Assembly (NCBI GenBank): GCA_021613375.1
Contig: CM038716.1
Coordinates: 5,045,684 to 5,109,683 of the forward strand
DNA: 64,000 bases
Direction: 5' to 3'
From: Megaleporinus macrocephalus
Lineage: Eukaryota > Chordata > Actinopteri > Characiformes > Anostomidae
Shown: in pieces, positions 28,988 to 64,000 of the stretch
How positions within the stretch are numbered: the stretch's first letter is position 1
Layout: each line of letters begins with the position of its first letter
Notes under the pieces: generated by a model
Seen by the model: only the letters and a program-made list of their open reading frames with translations
What the model was told of the DNA's origin: nothing
Database searches by the model: none
Position numbers and translations under genes: made by a program

Positions 28988-29112
28988 GTGCATCATAAAG
29001 AGGGCACGGTGGTGTAGTGGTTAGCACTGTTGTCTCACAGTAAGATGATCTGGGTTAGATTCCCGGTCCAGGCTGTTTTGTGCGGAGTGTGCATGTTCTC
29101 CCCGTGCTTAAG
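28988..29112 (+). mobile_element. tRNA-headed SINE-like element
   Basis: GGCACGGTGGTGTAGTGGTT holds a good RNA polymerase III A box (TGGTGTAGTGG), and GGGTTAGATTCCCGG is a near B box. GCATGTTCTCCCCGTG and GTGGGTTTCCTCC follow. It is cut off after 29112 by a MITE-like segment. Confidence 0.75.
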
Positions 29113-29139
29113 TGGGTTTCCTCCAGGACCAATAGTAAT

Positions 29140-29255
29140 GCTCAAGAATTCTGGTTCCATTGACTTACATTGAAAGTAAGGATGTTGTTGTCCTCTCCTG
29201 TAAAGTTACCATTTTGGAAATACTTGTTTTTCTCTGGACAGTGACAATGTCCAGC
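29140..29255. mobile_element. Partial MITE copy
   Basis: Inverse of the GTCCA..GAAAAAC family: TTCTGGTTCCATTGACTTAC, CTCTCCTGTAAAGTTACCAT and ATACTTGTTTTTCTCTGGAC. It directly follows the truncated SINE. Confidence 0.6.
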
Positions 29256-29439
29256 TTATTTCTACCTGTTAAAAGCCCAAATCCTGGGGCCAGTCAGGCT
29301 ATTATGTCATTGTCGGGGTTAATCAGTGATTGTAGTCATTTAGAAGACCTTTACACACATTCCTCAGTTAATCAGCTCCACTTACCATATAGGAACTCTT
29401 TATTGTTCAACAATTACAGACTGCAGTCCATCTAACAAA

Positions 29440-29657
29440 TTAGCAACACATCAGTGTTGAGAATGCTGCGAATGACCCACCAGCCATATAAGATCTGCTC
29501 TGTGGTGGTCCTTTGGGTGTCCTGGTATCTGAAGAACAGGGTGAGGGGGGGACTAATAAAGTATAGAGAGAAACAGATGAACTACAGTAAGTGTACAAAG
29601 TGAAATGGTATTGTAACTTGAGCTGATAAAAGGGAAAATGTGTGTAGATACAAGAAG

Positions 29658-29660
<3 letters not shown>
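29440..29660. repeat. Dispersed fish repeat, related to that at 17625
   Basis: GATCTGCTCTGTGGTGGTCC, AAGAACAGGGTGA, GAGAAACAGATGAACTACAG and TGAGCTGATAAAAGG. This is the other half of the family seen in ctsc intron 5, from memory. Confidence 0.65.

Positions 29661-29742
<82 letters not shown>
29659..29742. repeat. (TA)n microsatellite
   Basis: Uninterrupted TA tract of about 84 bp. Confidence 0.97.
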
Positions 29743-29745
<3 letters not shown>

Positions 29746-30059
29746 TAGGAGTGGGAGTGACTGAGATGATAACCATCAGACAAACTAAATTAATTGTTTC
29801 TCTTAACAAGTTAAAATGGTCATCATATAAATGTAGAGGGTTTTATTTTTGATTTAATATTTACACCAGAATTACTGGAGCTCTGGGGCCAGAGAACAGA
29901 CAGAATGAAAACAGCAGTTAATAATGTTTTTCTGAGCTTTTATCAGAGCTAATAATGTAACAGTGTGTTGAATTTACTGAACACAATTACTGTTGAAAGA
30001 AAAACAGGAAAAAACTATCCAAACAAAACTGAGCTAATGTAATTTATTCTAGGAAATAT
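29743..30059. other. Intergenic, nothing recognised
   Basis: No coding signal between the TA tract and the 28-bp array. Confidence 0.4.
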
Positions 30060-31655
30060 TGTTCTCACTAAAGATCACTCTCTACAGGTCATTCACTACA
30101 GATCTCTCTCTACAGGTCATTTACTACAGTTTTCCCTCTACAGGTCATTTACTACAGATCACTCTCTACAGGTCATTTACTACAGATCTTTCTCTACAGG
30201 TCATTCACTACAGATAACTCTCTACAGGTCATTCACTACAGATCTCTCTCTACAGGTTATTCACTACAGATCTCTCTCTACAGGTCATTCACTACAGATC
30301 TCTCTCTACAGGTCATTCACTACAGATCTCTCTCTACAGGTCATTCACTACAGATCTCTCTCTACAGGTCATTCATTACAGATCACTCTCTACAAGTCAT
30401 TCACTACAGATCTCTCTCTACAGGTCATTTACTACAGATCTCTCTCTACAGGTCATTCACTACAGATCTCTCTCTACAGGTCATTTACTACAGATCTCTC
30501 TCTACAGGTCATTTACTACAGTTTTCCCTCTACAGGTCATTTACTACAGATCACTCTCTACAGGTCATTTACTACAGATCTCTCTCTACAGGTCATTCAC
30601 TACAGATCACTCTCTACAGGTCATTCACTACAGATCACTCTCTACAAGTCATTCACTACAGATCTCTCTCTACAGGTCATTTACTACAGATCTCTCTCTA
30701 CAGGTCATTCACTACAGATCACTCTCTACAGGTCATTCACTACAGATCACTCTCTACAAGTCATTCACTACAGATCTCTCTCTACAGGTCATTCACTACA
30801 GATCACTCTCTACAGGTCATTCACTACAGATTTCTCTCTACAGGTCATTTACTACAGATCTCTCTCTACAGTTCATTCACTACAGATCACTCTCTACAGG
30901 TCATTCACTACAGATCTCTCTGTACAGGTCATTCACTACAGATCACTCTCTACAAGTCATTCACTACAGATCTCTCTCTACAGGTCATTTACTACAGATC
31001 TCTCTCTACAGGTCATTCACTACAGATCACTCTCTACAGGTCATTCACTACAGATCACTCTCTACAAGTCATTCACTACAGATCTCTCTCTACAGGTCAT
31101 TCACTACAGATCACTCTCTACAGGTCATTCACTACAGATTTCTCTCTACAGGTCATTCACTACAGATCACTTTCTACAGGTCATTCACTACAGATCTCTC
31201 TCTACAGGTCATTTACTACAGATCACTCTCTACAGGTCATTCACTACAGATCTCTCTCTACAGGTCATTTACTACAGATCTCTCTCTACAGTTCATTCAC
31301 TACAGATCACTCTCTACAGGTCATACACTACAGATCACTCTCTACAGGTCATTTACTACAGATCTCTCTCTACAGGTCATTCACTACAGATCTCTCTCTA
31401 CAGGTCATTCATTACAGATCTCTCTCTACAGGTCATTTACTACAGATCTCTCTCTACAGGTCATTCACTACAGATCTCTCTCTACAGGTCATTCACTACA
31501 GATCTCTCTCTACAGTTCATTCACTACAGATCACTCTCTACAGGTCATACACTACAGATGACTCTCTACAGGTCATTCACTACAGATCTCTCTCTACAGG
31601 TCATTCACTACAGATCTCTCTCTACAGGTCATTCACTACAGATCTCTCTCTAACC
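30060..31655. repeat. 28-bp minisatellite, about 57 copies
   Basis: Unit TCATTCACTACAGATCTCTC plus TCTACAGG, 28 bp. Three variable sites (CATTCAC or CATTTAC; GATCTCTC or GATCACTC; CAGG or CAAG) recur in the same order in several blocks, for example near 30600, 30720 and 31020, so multi-unit segments have been copied. Confidence 0.96.
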
Positions 31656-31960
31656 ACTACACCACCTATCGTTAGGCTGTTTCGCCCACAATCAGCAAGC
31701 TTCTGTTTTTCTTGACTAACTTGAAATGCAGCACTGGTCTGATGCAGCCTCGGGGTGGCGCTGTAGCCAATTTGTTCACCCAGTTGGTTGTTCATAGCCT
31801 AGAAACTGCAACTGTGCCTAAGATACTTACTAACGTTGCAGTATGTTGTGACATATTTGTAAATCTGAAAACAATTTCCTCAACAGTTTGGTGGAAGGAA
31901 TGAATTGTTACTCATTTCTCAAACTGAAGACAGAAAAGGAGACAAGCAAGATCTCAGGTA
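31656..31960 (+). repeat. Dispersed repeat copy 1 (CACAATCAGCAAGCTT family)
   Basis: CACAATCAGCAAGCTTCTG, CTTGACTAACTTGAAATGCA, GCACTGGTCTGATGCAGCCT and GGGTGGCGCTGTAGCCAATT. Shared with 32225-32550 and 34300-34720. The short ORFs in all three (MTNLKCSTGLMQP and similar) are parallel but broken, and I do not take them as genes. Confidence 0.7.
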
Positions 31961-32224
31961 ATGTATAAAAATCTATGTTCTGCTCCTACACCTTTCAAAC
32001 TTGCATTAGATACAAAGCCACTCTGACTGTGTAGTATATACAGCGACAGTATATACTCGTGAACTCGACTAGTAAGATAAAGTGAATGATAATAGATGAA
32101 TGGATAGATGTTGTATATTATCTTGACTTTCTTCATTTAGTTCTTAATATTTATGTTGTATTTGTTACCAACTTTAAGTCTAAAAATAAATTCTAAAAAT
32201 TCTTTACAAAAATTTTTCACAGTA

Positions 32225-32550
32225 AAACATTTTATTCGTGTTTTATCTGTGCAAACTCTTGCATCTTGCAAATACAGGGGGTCCTGGATTAACCGCTTGG
32301 AACCCTGGAATGTCTCCAAATTAATATTCTGGGGCTCCATGAAACTTATTATAACTTATTGTGCTATTATACCAGCTTGTTTAACCCACAATCAGCAAGC
32401 TTCAGTCTTTCTTGACTTTCTTGCCAGAAGCTGTAGCACTGGTCTGCCTCAGGGTGGCGTTGTAGCAAATTGGAAACTAGAAACTGTAACTATGCCCAGG
32501 ATACCTCTGAAAAATGTATGCAGTTGCATATATGTAAATCTAAAAACTAG
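32225..32550 (+). repeat. Dispersed repeat copy 2 (CACAATCAGCAAGCTT family)
   Basis: GGGGGTCCTGGATTAACC, CTGGGGCTCCATG, CACAATCAGCAAGCTTCAG and CAGGGTGGCGTTGTAGCAAA. More diverged, with the middle shortened. Confidence 0.65.
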
Positions 32551-34134
32551 GATGATCTAACATGGGACCTCTGAATACTAGGCTTTATTTCACACACTGA
32601 TCCACATGCTACCACATGCTGTATATATGTGTATATAAGTGTAAATGTATAATTGTAAATGTAAACGTCTCTGTGGACATGAAGGAATATCAAGCGTGGC
32701 AGAAAGCAGGAAATTGTAGAATAATATAAAGGACTAGCAGGACAGTTTGTTGCAGCGCAGCAGTAAATGCGACAAGAAATGGAGGATAAAATCGAAGGAT
32801 ATCTGCATTGAGTCTTTTTGGGAAAGAACAATATTCCAGGGGAGCTTTAAGTATGGTCTAGAATCATGCTTGGTGTTATAATACTATTATAAATCCCATA
32901 GATGAGCTAGCAGGAGTTAACATTATATAACATTTATGGCCCAAACAGATCTTTTCTGCTTACATGCAGTAATGGTGGTATTGATGGAAAATCAAGAGTC
33001 TGCACTGTCCACTTATTACAGGCTAGTCTAAGAGTTTTGTGTCTATTAATATCATAACAAACATGATACCATGAATCAAAACACCTGTTTCCACACTGAA
33101 CCATCAGAGATTCATGTATCTATTCCAGATTTTTAATAATGAATGAAAAGATTGTGTCATACAGCAACACAACGGTCTTCAGATGTCCAGAAAATAAAGG
33201 AAAGAAAGAAGATTTGCTTCTAAATAGCAAAAAGCACTTTTCTCACAAACGTCTCTCACAAAGCAGCATGGAACTATATCAACAGAAATCACCTTCAGAA
33301 ATACGCTATAACAATATCATATTACATTCTACAGATCTCTACAGGAACAGAGCCCCGAAATATCCAGCAAAACAAATCAATGACAAGAAAATGAATAAAA
33401 TCAATCAAATAACACAAAAAGAAATGTAAGCACTTCAGCTCAGGTCACACAGTTTAAGTTGGCACAGGTTGGAAAGAGTCTTAATGGGCTTTTCAGTCAC
33501 AGTTTAAAGACAGAACAGAACTCATTTCTCAGGAGAGAACAACAATACAGTGTCTTTCTGTATCCGGACTGTAAATGAATCCAGAATAGTGACCCCACAC
33601 GCTTTACATTGACCAGAATGTGACAATCACTCCAGATTGTCTGGGAATAAACACTGGTTGGAGGGAAGCTGACCACTGTGCGACCGAAAAGATGGTCAGA
33701 TATTGCATTCTAACATTTTCTTTCTCGTAACGAACACCATCACAGATAAAAGCAGCGTATTTACTCTGCTAGCGTCCCCCCACACAGCAAAATGTTAACA
33801 TCAACACGCATGTTAATGCAGCGACACTCACATCGCCAACACATTCTTATAGATCTATTACTAATGACTCTGAGATTCAGCCTCGATTTTTCAGGAAAAA
33901 GTTTGTTGGTTGGTTATTTGGACGTTTGAGAATAAAGGATTTAATTCATTTCCCAATCAATTAATAATCAATATTAGTTAGAGTGACTAATACTGTAGTT
34001 GTAGGCTTCAGTAGTCAGTCTTATCTTATAATGCTGTTCAATGGAAACAAGTAGGAACCAGAAAAAATCAGACATGTGTTGAAGACGTGACATCAGGTAC
34101 AGATTTCCTCCAATAATATTAAGAAATGAATAGC
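32551..34134. other. Intergenic, no gene seen
   Basis: A 96-codon plus-strand frame at 33139-33429 is A-rich and has no recognisable domain, splice context or homologue. I leave it unannotated as a gene. The rest shows nothing I can name. Confidence 0.4.
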
Positions 34135-34925
34135 TGCTTTTCCACTGCATGGTTATCTGCTCAACTCTACTCTACTCGTCTTTATTGTTTTTTCCATTAG
34201 ACCAACCTGGCACCATGTTTGGTATTACCTTTTTTAGAGTTCCAAGTTAGTCGACACCAAAAGGTGGCGTAAAAGCAGTGCAGACTTTGGATTGGCCCAA
34301 GAGTATCATCACTTGTATCTTGAAATTTGAAATTACAGTGGGTCCTGGGGTGTCCATGACCCCCTATTAACATCTGGGACCCCCTACATGTCTCAGAATC
34401 AATTAAAATAAATGTATAATGAGATTGTGCTGTCATGGTTTAGTGTGTTTCAACCACAATCAGCAAGCTTTGTTTTTTCTTGACTAACTTGAGATGCAGC
34501 ACTGGTCTGATGCAGCCTCAGGGTGGCGCTGTAGCCAATTGGTTTACACAATTGGTTGTTCATAGCCTAGAAACTGCAACTATATCCAAAATACTTCTGA
34601 AAAACATTGCAGTATGTTGTGGCATATCTGAAAACGATTTCCTCAACAGTTGGAAGGAATGAATTGTTACACATTTCTGTAGACAAAAAATGAGATAAGC
34701 AAGAACTTAGGTAATGTATGAAAATACTCATCACAACACTACAAAAAAACTTGTTGTTAAATTGTGTTGCCATTGTCCAGTTATGGCGAGTGAGCAGCCA
34801 GAGTGATCCAACATTTGCACCTAGGTGTTAGCTAGTCGTTTCACTGATGACCAGCTACACTGAGGGGGGCTGGTACCAAAAGTGAGTAAAGTTGAGCCGA
34901 ATCATACCATGCAATGGAATAGCAG
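34135..34925. mobile_element. DNA transposon/MITE with inverted ends, carrying dispersed repeat copy 3
   Basis: Left end TTCCACTGCATGGTTATCTG then CTCAACTCTACTC. Right end, inverted, ATTCCATTGCATGGTATGAT then CTCAACTTTACTC. Inside, 34300-34720 is the CACAATCAGCAAGCTT repeat, so one element lies within the other. Confidence 0.65.
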
Positions 34926-35163
34926 GTAATGTCTGGTTTAACTTAAAGTAATAAAACTACTGACCTACCGACTGACTTCGAGTTTATTAAACTGAACAGA
35001 ATGAAAGGATGCACACGTTATTGTTCTGTTAACTGTCTATTACAGTGTAATAGAACATAAATTCAGCCAGATCAAGTTAAGAATGACAAATCTGTTTACA
35101 ATACAAAAGTTGCAAACCAAATAAAAAAATTACATATATAATAATCTTAGTATACTTAATATA
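34926..35163. other. Intergenic, nothing recognised
   Basis: Short AT-rich spacer between two transposons. Confidence 0.4.
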
Positions 35164-35332
35164 CAACCCTGTTTCCAAAAAATGGTGTGATGCTGTGCAA
35201 AAATGTAAATAAAAATAGAATGCAAGGTGTGCAAATAATTTAAATTCTGCTTATTTATTTGACAACAGTACAACATATCAAATAACATGTCAAAAAGAAA
35301 AAAAATATTTATTTATTCATTTTTTTCATATT

Positions 35333-35405
<73 letters not shown>

Positions 35406-36308
35406 TATAGATATAGATAGATATAGATAGATAGATAGATAGATTTCAACAAAGTTGGGACAGGAGCAACAAATTATATTGAAAATTGCATTAATCACTT
35501 TAATTAGTAACAGATTAGTAACATGTTTGAGTGTAAAAAGATCATTCCGGCGAGGCAGAGTCTGTCAGGACTACAACAATGGTGCAACTATTCAAGTATC
35601 ATGTTTACCAACATAAAATGGACTAATAACATAAAACTTATTGATTCCATCATCCACAGTACATCAAATCCTTAAAATATTCATGGAACGCAGAGAAATC
35701 TCTGTACGCAACGGACAAAACCAAAACCAGTATCGTGTGGTAGAAGCTTCGGGGCCTCACGTGGCACTGCATTACAAACAGACACGATGCTCTAGTGAAA
35801 TCACTGCATGGACTCAGGAACACTTCCCAAACCCATCATCTGTAAACACACTTTGTCGCTGCTCCACTAATGCACGTCTGTGAAACTCCATTAATGCTGA
35901 ATGGTATATACGGGTTTTGGAGCAACAAATGCTGCCATCCAGATGACGTCTTCTTCAGAGAAGGTCTTGTTCATTTCAGCACGACTATAAACCACATTCT
36001 GCATTTGTTACCACAGCATGGGCCTGTAGTTAAAGAGTCCAGGTGCATATTGTGCATAATGAAAGAACAAATAACTCCTGAGCAAATAACTCCAGAACAC
36101 TTACAGAAAGAAGAGTTGATGTATACAAAACTGTCCCAACTTATTTGAAACGTGTTGCTGGCATCAAATTCAATATAGGCATATATTAAAAAAAAAAAAT
36201 TTAATTTTTATCATTTCATATGTTGTCTACCATTTTCAATTAAATATAGTGTTTAAATGATTTGCACATCATTGGGTCACAACTTTTTTGAAAACTGGGT
36301 TGTAATAT
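35164..36308. mobile_element. Fish DNA transposon with ACAACCC..TTTCCAAAAAA inverted ends
   Basis: Left TACAACCCTGTTTCCAAAAA; right, inverted, TTACAACCCAGTTTTCAAAA. Inside are GATTCCATCATCCACAGTAC, TGCATGGACTCAGGAACACT and AGAGAAGGTCTTGTTCATTT. I know this as a common fish element that shows long but empty frames. It contains a (TA)n/(GATA)n microsatellite at 35338-35445. The superfamily is not decidable by eye. Confidence 0.7.
35338..35445. repeat. (TA)n then (GATA)n microsatellite
   Basis: TA tract passing into GATATAGATA and then GATAGATAGATA, within the transposon. Confidence 0.95.
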
Positions 36309-36314
36309 TTACCT

Positions 36315-36520
36315 GATTTACCCTTTCATTAAAACTTCCACTTAAACTGTTATTTAAACTTTTACTTAAACTTTCATTTAAACTTTCATTAAAACTTTCA
36401 CTTAAACTTTCATTTAAACTTTCACTTAAACTTTCATTTAAACTTTCATTTAGACTTTCACTTAAACTTTCATTTAAACTTTCTCTTAAACTTTCATTTA
36501 AACTTCCACTTAAACTTTAA
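36315..36520. repeat. 14-bp minisatellite TTTAAACTTTCACT
   Basis: Alternating ACTTTCATTTAA and ACTTTCACTTAA units, about 14 copies, well kept. Confidence 0.9.
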
Positions 36521-38353
36521 CTTGACATCTATTATGACTAAATTTCATAACCAAATATAATTCCGATCTGTTAAAGTTATTCAAATCCAAAACAAATACA
36601 GAAACCGTCACAATAAAAAATAAATAAAATAAAATGAGCAAGTTGATCATAAAGGAAAAAATACACCTCATGAGCATCATCGCATTTCTAGGTGCCGTGA
36701 GTGTGTTAATGGTAGTATTGCTTTACATCTGAAAAACTGGAACATTTATTATATTTTATATTTATTTTATAAAAGTAATACAGTATCCATCACCATAAAA
36801 ACGTTAAATAAACACACATTCCCCCACCGAGCCACTTTGGCACTACGAACTCTATCATAGTAGTACTTTATATGGGCTATATAATCACTAGACGTTTTGA
36901 ATAGTCTCACATTCATTAGGACACGTTCGGTACATGTGGGAGGAGTTATCTGTAGAAAAGACATCTTCATGTTTTAGTGAAAAACTCTCTTTTTGTTTGT
37001 TTGTTTATTTATTTTTTTCTTTATGTAAAACTGATCAATGGAGATGTTTACACCAGGCAACATAAGGCGATGACCCATGTTTATGTCCATTAGCATGCCC
37101 TTAATATGTACACAATCAATGATGTGGGCGAATTGGATTCCGGATCTTTCCTTATAGTTTTCAGTGTGTGTTTAATATGGTGGGTTGAGGGAGGGGTGGT
37201 GGTTAAAAGGGGGCACGGAATGTGCTAAATTAGTTAGAAGCCCTTTATGAATGAAGTGGTCGTTAATACCTTAGCATCTAAATATTACATCATGAATTAT
37301 TACTGTGTACTGATTATCGTTAGCTAAATGGATCAATCACTGTGATTCACCAGGATGAGGCGATTTGGACCACACTCGTAATAAATTTGACAGATTCACT
37401 AGTATCTCATTCACTAGTATTGTGTTCACCAAGGACAGAACCGTACGATTCTGCAAACAAAACAAACCAAAAAAAAAGAGTAAAATCAAAGAGCGGAGAC
37501 GGAGGTACGAGAATTTTGGTCCCACGTTTAAAATTTTAAATTCACGAAAGACGTACATTCAGAATTCCGAACCAAACGGGAAGATAGTCCTCAAAGTTGG
37601 AAAGCAAGGCGGATGAAGACAAGATGGGGGTGGGGAGGGATGAGAAAAGGAGTAAATAGAAAATGAGAAAAAGAAATTCATATGACAAAATGTCACTGAT
37701 ATATATTTACAGGGTTTGCAGTAAATAAAACAAAGCACTTTTTGTTCACAGTCCGGCGGAACAGGCCTTCGGTCCCGAACGCACTTCCCAACCCAACGGC
37801 GCCAACTGGACACTCTTGTTTGATCGCTGCACCGAGAGTGTGTCCCCTCCTCTGCTGTTTCTCCATACAGCCCTTTAGGATCTCCAAGAGTGAAAGATGC
37901 GGAAGGTCCCCACTGTGCTAGGAGTCTTCCAGTGGTCGGGTCCCCATTTCGCCACACAAACGCACAAATGTGTTCTTTTTTTTTTCTTGATTTTGAAACC
38001 GTCGTAAAGACACCTCTAATTAGACGAAAGCCATGTTTTTTTAAGGCCACTACCAAAACAAACCAAAGAAACAAACAAACAACGGAAAACGGAAAAAAAG
38101 GTATTACGTTGTTGTGCGACCCTGCAGGCCGTTCGTAAACCGCCTTGCTCGGGAGAAGCTTCGGCAGCCTCTGCAGACTTCTTGTTGTCGTACTGGCCGT
38201 CTGTCTCCGGCGTCGAAAACATGTAAACACGCACACTAAAGACTAGACTTGTCTTATTACCTTTTCTAGGAAGCTGTAATTCTTCATTTATTCGTACATT
38301 CCTCCGGCCTCGTTTCCCCCGAATGTTGCCTCATCCTACGCCCCCCCCGGTCC
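36521..38353 (-). other. grm5: grm5 3'UTR and flank (inferred)
   Basis: Directly downstream of the grm5 stop. Non-repetitive and of mixed composition, unlike the surrounding arrays. Several AATAAA signals in the minus sense exist (for example around 36735-36775 and 37005-37020), so the 3' end cannot be placed. A 225-codon minus-strand frame at 37559-38236 shows no domain and is treated as UTR. Confidence 0.45.
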
Positions 38354-63083
<24,730 letters not shown>

Positions 63084-63119
63084 TCACACATTCACACCAG
63101 ATATGTATTCATTCTGAGC

Positions 63120-64000
63120 ATGTTTGCACTAGAAATTGGTTCAGTCCAATCTCACATTTGCACCAGAAATTATTTCAGTCCGATCACACATTTGCACCAC
63201 AATTTGGTTCAGTCCGATCACACATTTACAGCAGAAATTGGATCATTCCGATCACACATTTACACCAGAAACTGTTTCTTTCCGATCACACATCTACACC
63301 AGAAATTGGTTCAGTTCGATCACACATTTGCACCAGAAATTGGTTCAGTCCAATCACACATTTGCACCAGAAATTGGTTCAGTCCGATCACACATTTGCA
63401 CCAGAAATTGGATCATTCTGATCACACATTTACAGCAGAAACTGGTTCATTCTGATCACACATTTACACCAGAAATTGGATCTTTCTGATCACACATTTA
63501 CACCAGAAACTAGTTCGTTCCGATCACACATTTACAGCAGAAACTGGTTTGTTCCGATCACACATTTACACCAGAAACTAGTTCAATCCGATCACACATT
63601 TACACCAGAAACTGGTTCATTCCGATCACACATTTACACCAGAAACTGGTTTGTTCCAATCACACATTTACACCAGAAAGTAGTTCAATCCGATCACACA
63701 TTTACACCAGAAACTGGTTCATTCCGATTACACATTTACACCAGAAACTGGTTCATTCCGATTACACATTTACACCAGACACTGGTTTATTCCAATTACA
63801 CATTTTACACCAGAAACTGGTTCATTCCGATTACACATTTACACCAGAAACTAGTTCAATCCGATCACACATTTACACCAGAAACTGGTTCATTCCGATC
63901 ACACATTTACACCAGAAACTGGTTTGTTCCAATCACACATTTACACCAGAAACTAGTTCAATCCGATCACACATTTACACCAGAAACTGGTTCATTTCGA
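63120..64000. repeat. 34-bp minisatellite, about 26 copies, running off the window
   Basis: Unit CACATTTACACCAGAAACTG then GTTCATTCCGATCA. Left copies have TTTGCACCAGAAATTGG, right copies TTTACACCAGAAACTGG. Lies in the grm5 intron upstream of the 62702 exon. Confidence 0.95.

Noticed and set aside
28988..29058. Possible tRNA gene
   Set aside because: A and B box-like strings exist but no full cloverleaf, and the downstream sequence is that of a SINE.
30060..31655. CRISPR-like array
   Set aside because: The 28-bp units follow each other with no unique spacers, and this is a vertebrate genome. It is a minisatellite.
33139..33429. 96-codon plus-strand frame between ctsc and grm5
   Set aside because: A-rich composition, Lys/Asn-heavy, no known motif and no sign of exons nearby.
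37559..38236. 225-codon open frame on the minus strand downstream of grm5
   Set aside because: It lies just after the grm5 stop on the same strand, has no recognisable domain, and looks like UTR composition (long F/S/K runs). Best read as 3'UTR.

Overview
The window is nuclear DNA from a ray-finned fish. The genes are vertebrate and intron-rich, with standard GT/AG splice sites. The spacers hold Tc1-type transposons, fish MITEs, non-LTR retrotransposon remnants, a tRNA-headed SINE and a very large amount of minisatellite DNA. Several dispersed repeats are of kinds I associate with otophysans (characins, catfishes, electric fishes). That lineage call is from memory and only moderately sure.

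Three protein-coding genes lie on the minus strand in the order rab38 - ctsc - grm5, the order I know from human chromosome 11q14. Rab38 (3 coding exons, 1397-12416, 221 aa) is a small GTPase of melanosome and lysosome-related organelle traffic. Cathepsin C (7 exons, 15626-22908, 459 aa) is the lysosomal dipeptidyl peptidase that activates granule serine proteases. Grm5 (last 6 coding exons, 38354-62937; the 5' exons lie beyond the right edge) is the group I metabotropic glutamate receptor. For all three, exon phases join without a frameshift. Rab38 and ctsc look intact, and so does the visible part of grm5.

Layout: 1-1396 rab38 3' flank with a 280-bp tandem duplication; 1397-12416 rab38 with five minisatellites in its introns; 12417-12720 repeat-rich rab38 5' flank; 12720-14640 intergenic; 14640-23100 ctsc with its 3'UTR and promoter, including a perfect GTCACGTGAC (CLEAR-type) palindrome 159 bp upstream of the start codon; 23100-38353 intergenic and grm5 3' flank, filled with nested Tc1 elements, MITEs, SINE-like pieces and 24-bp and 28-bp tandem arrays; 38354-64000 grm5, whose introns hold seven minisatellite arrays and several retrotransposon remnants.

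The genes do not form an operon-like unit. Two of them (rab38 and ctsc) serve lysosome-related organelles, and the linkage is an old vertebrate synteny block. I found no evidence for a new biological system. The points most worth a second look are: the apparent absence of the 32-residue mGluR5b splice cassette; a LINE fragment ending about 10 bp from a grm5 splice donor; a Tc1 element inserted in the terminal repeat of another; a small MITE family with at least three full copies; a partial copy of the ctsc 3' end 4 kb upstream of ctsc; a Gln/His-rich extension of the Rab38 N-terminus next to a minisatellite; and a minisatellite load of roughly a quarter of the window.
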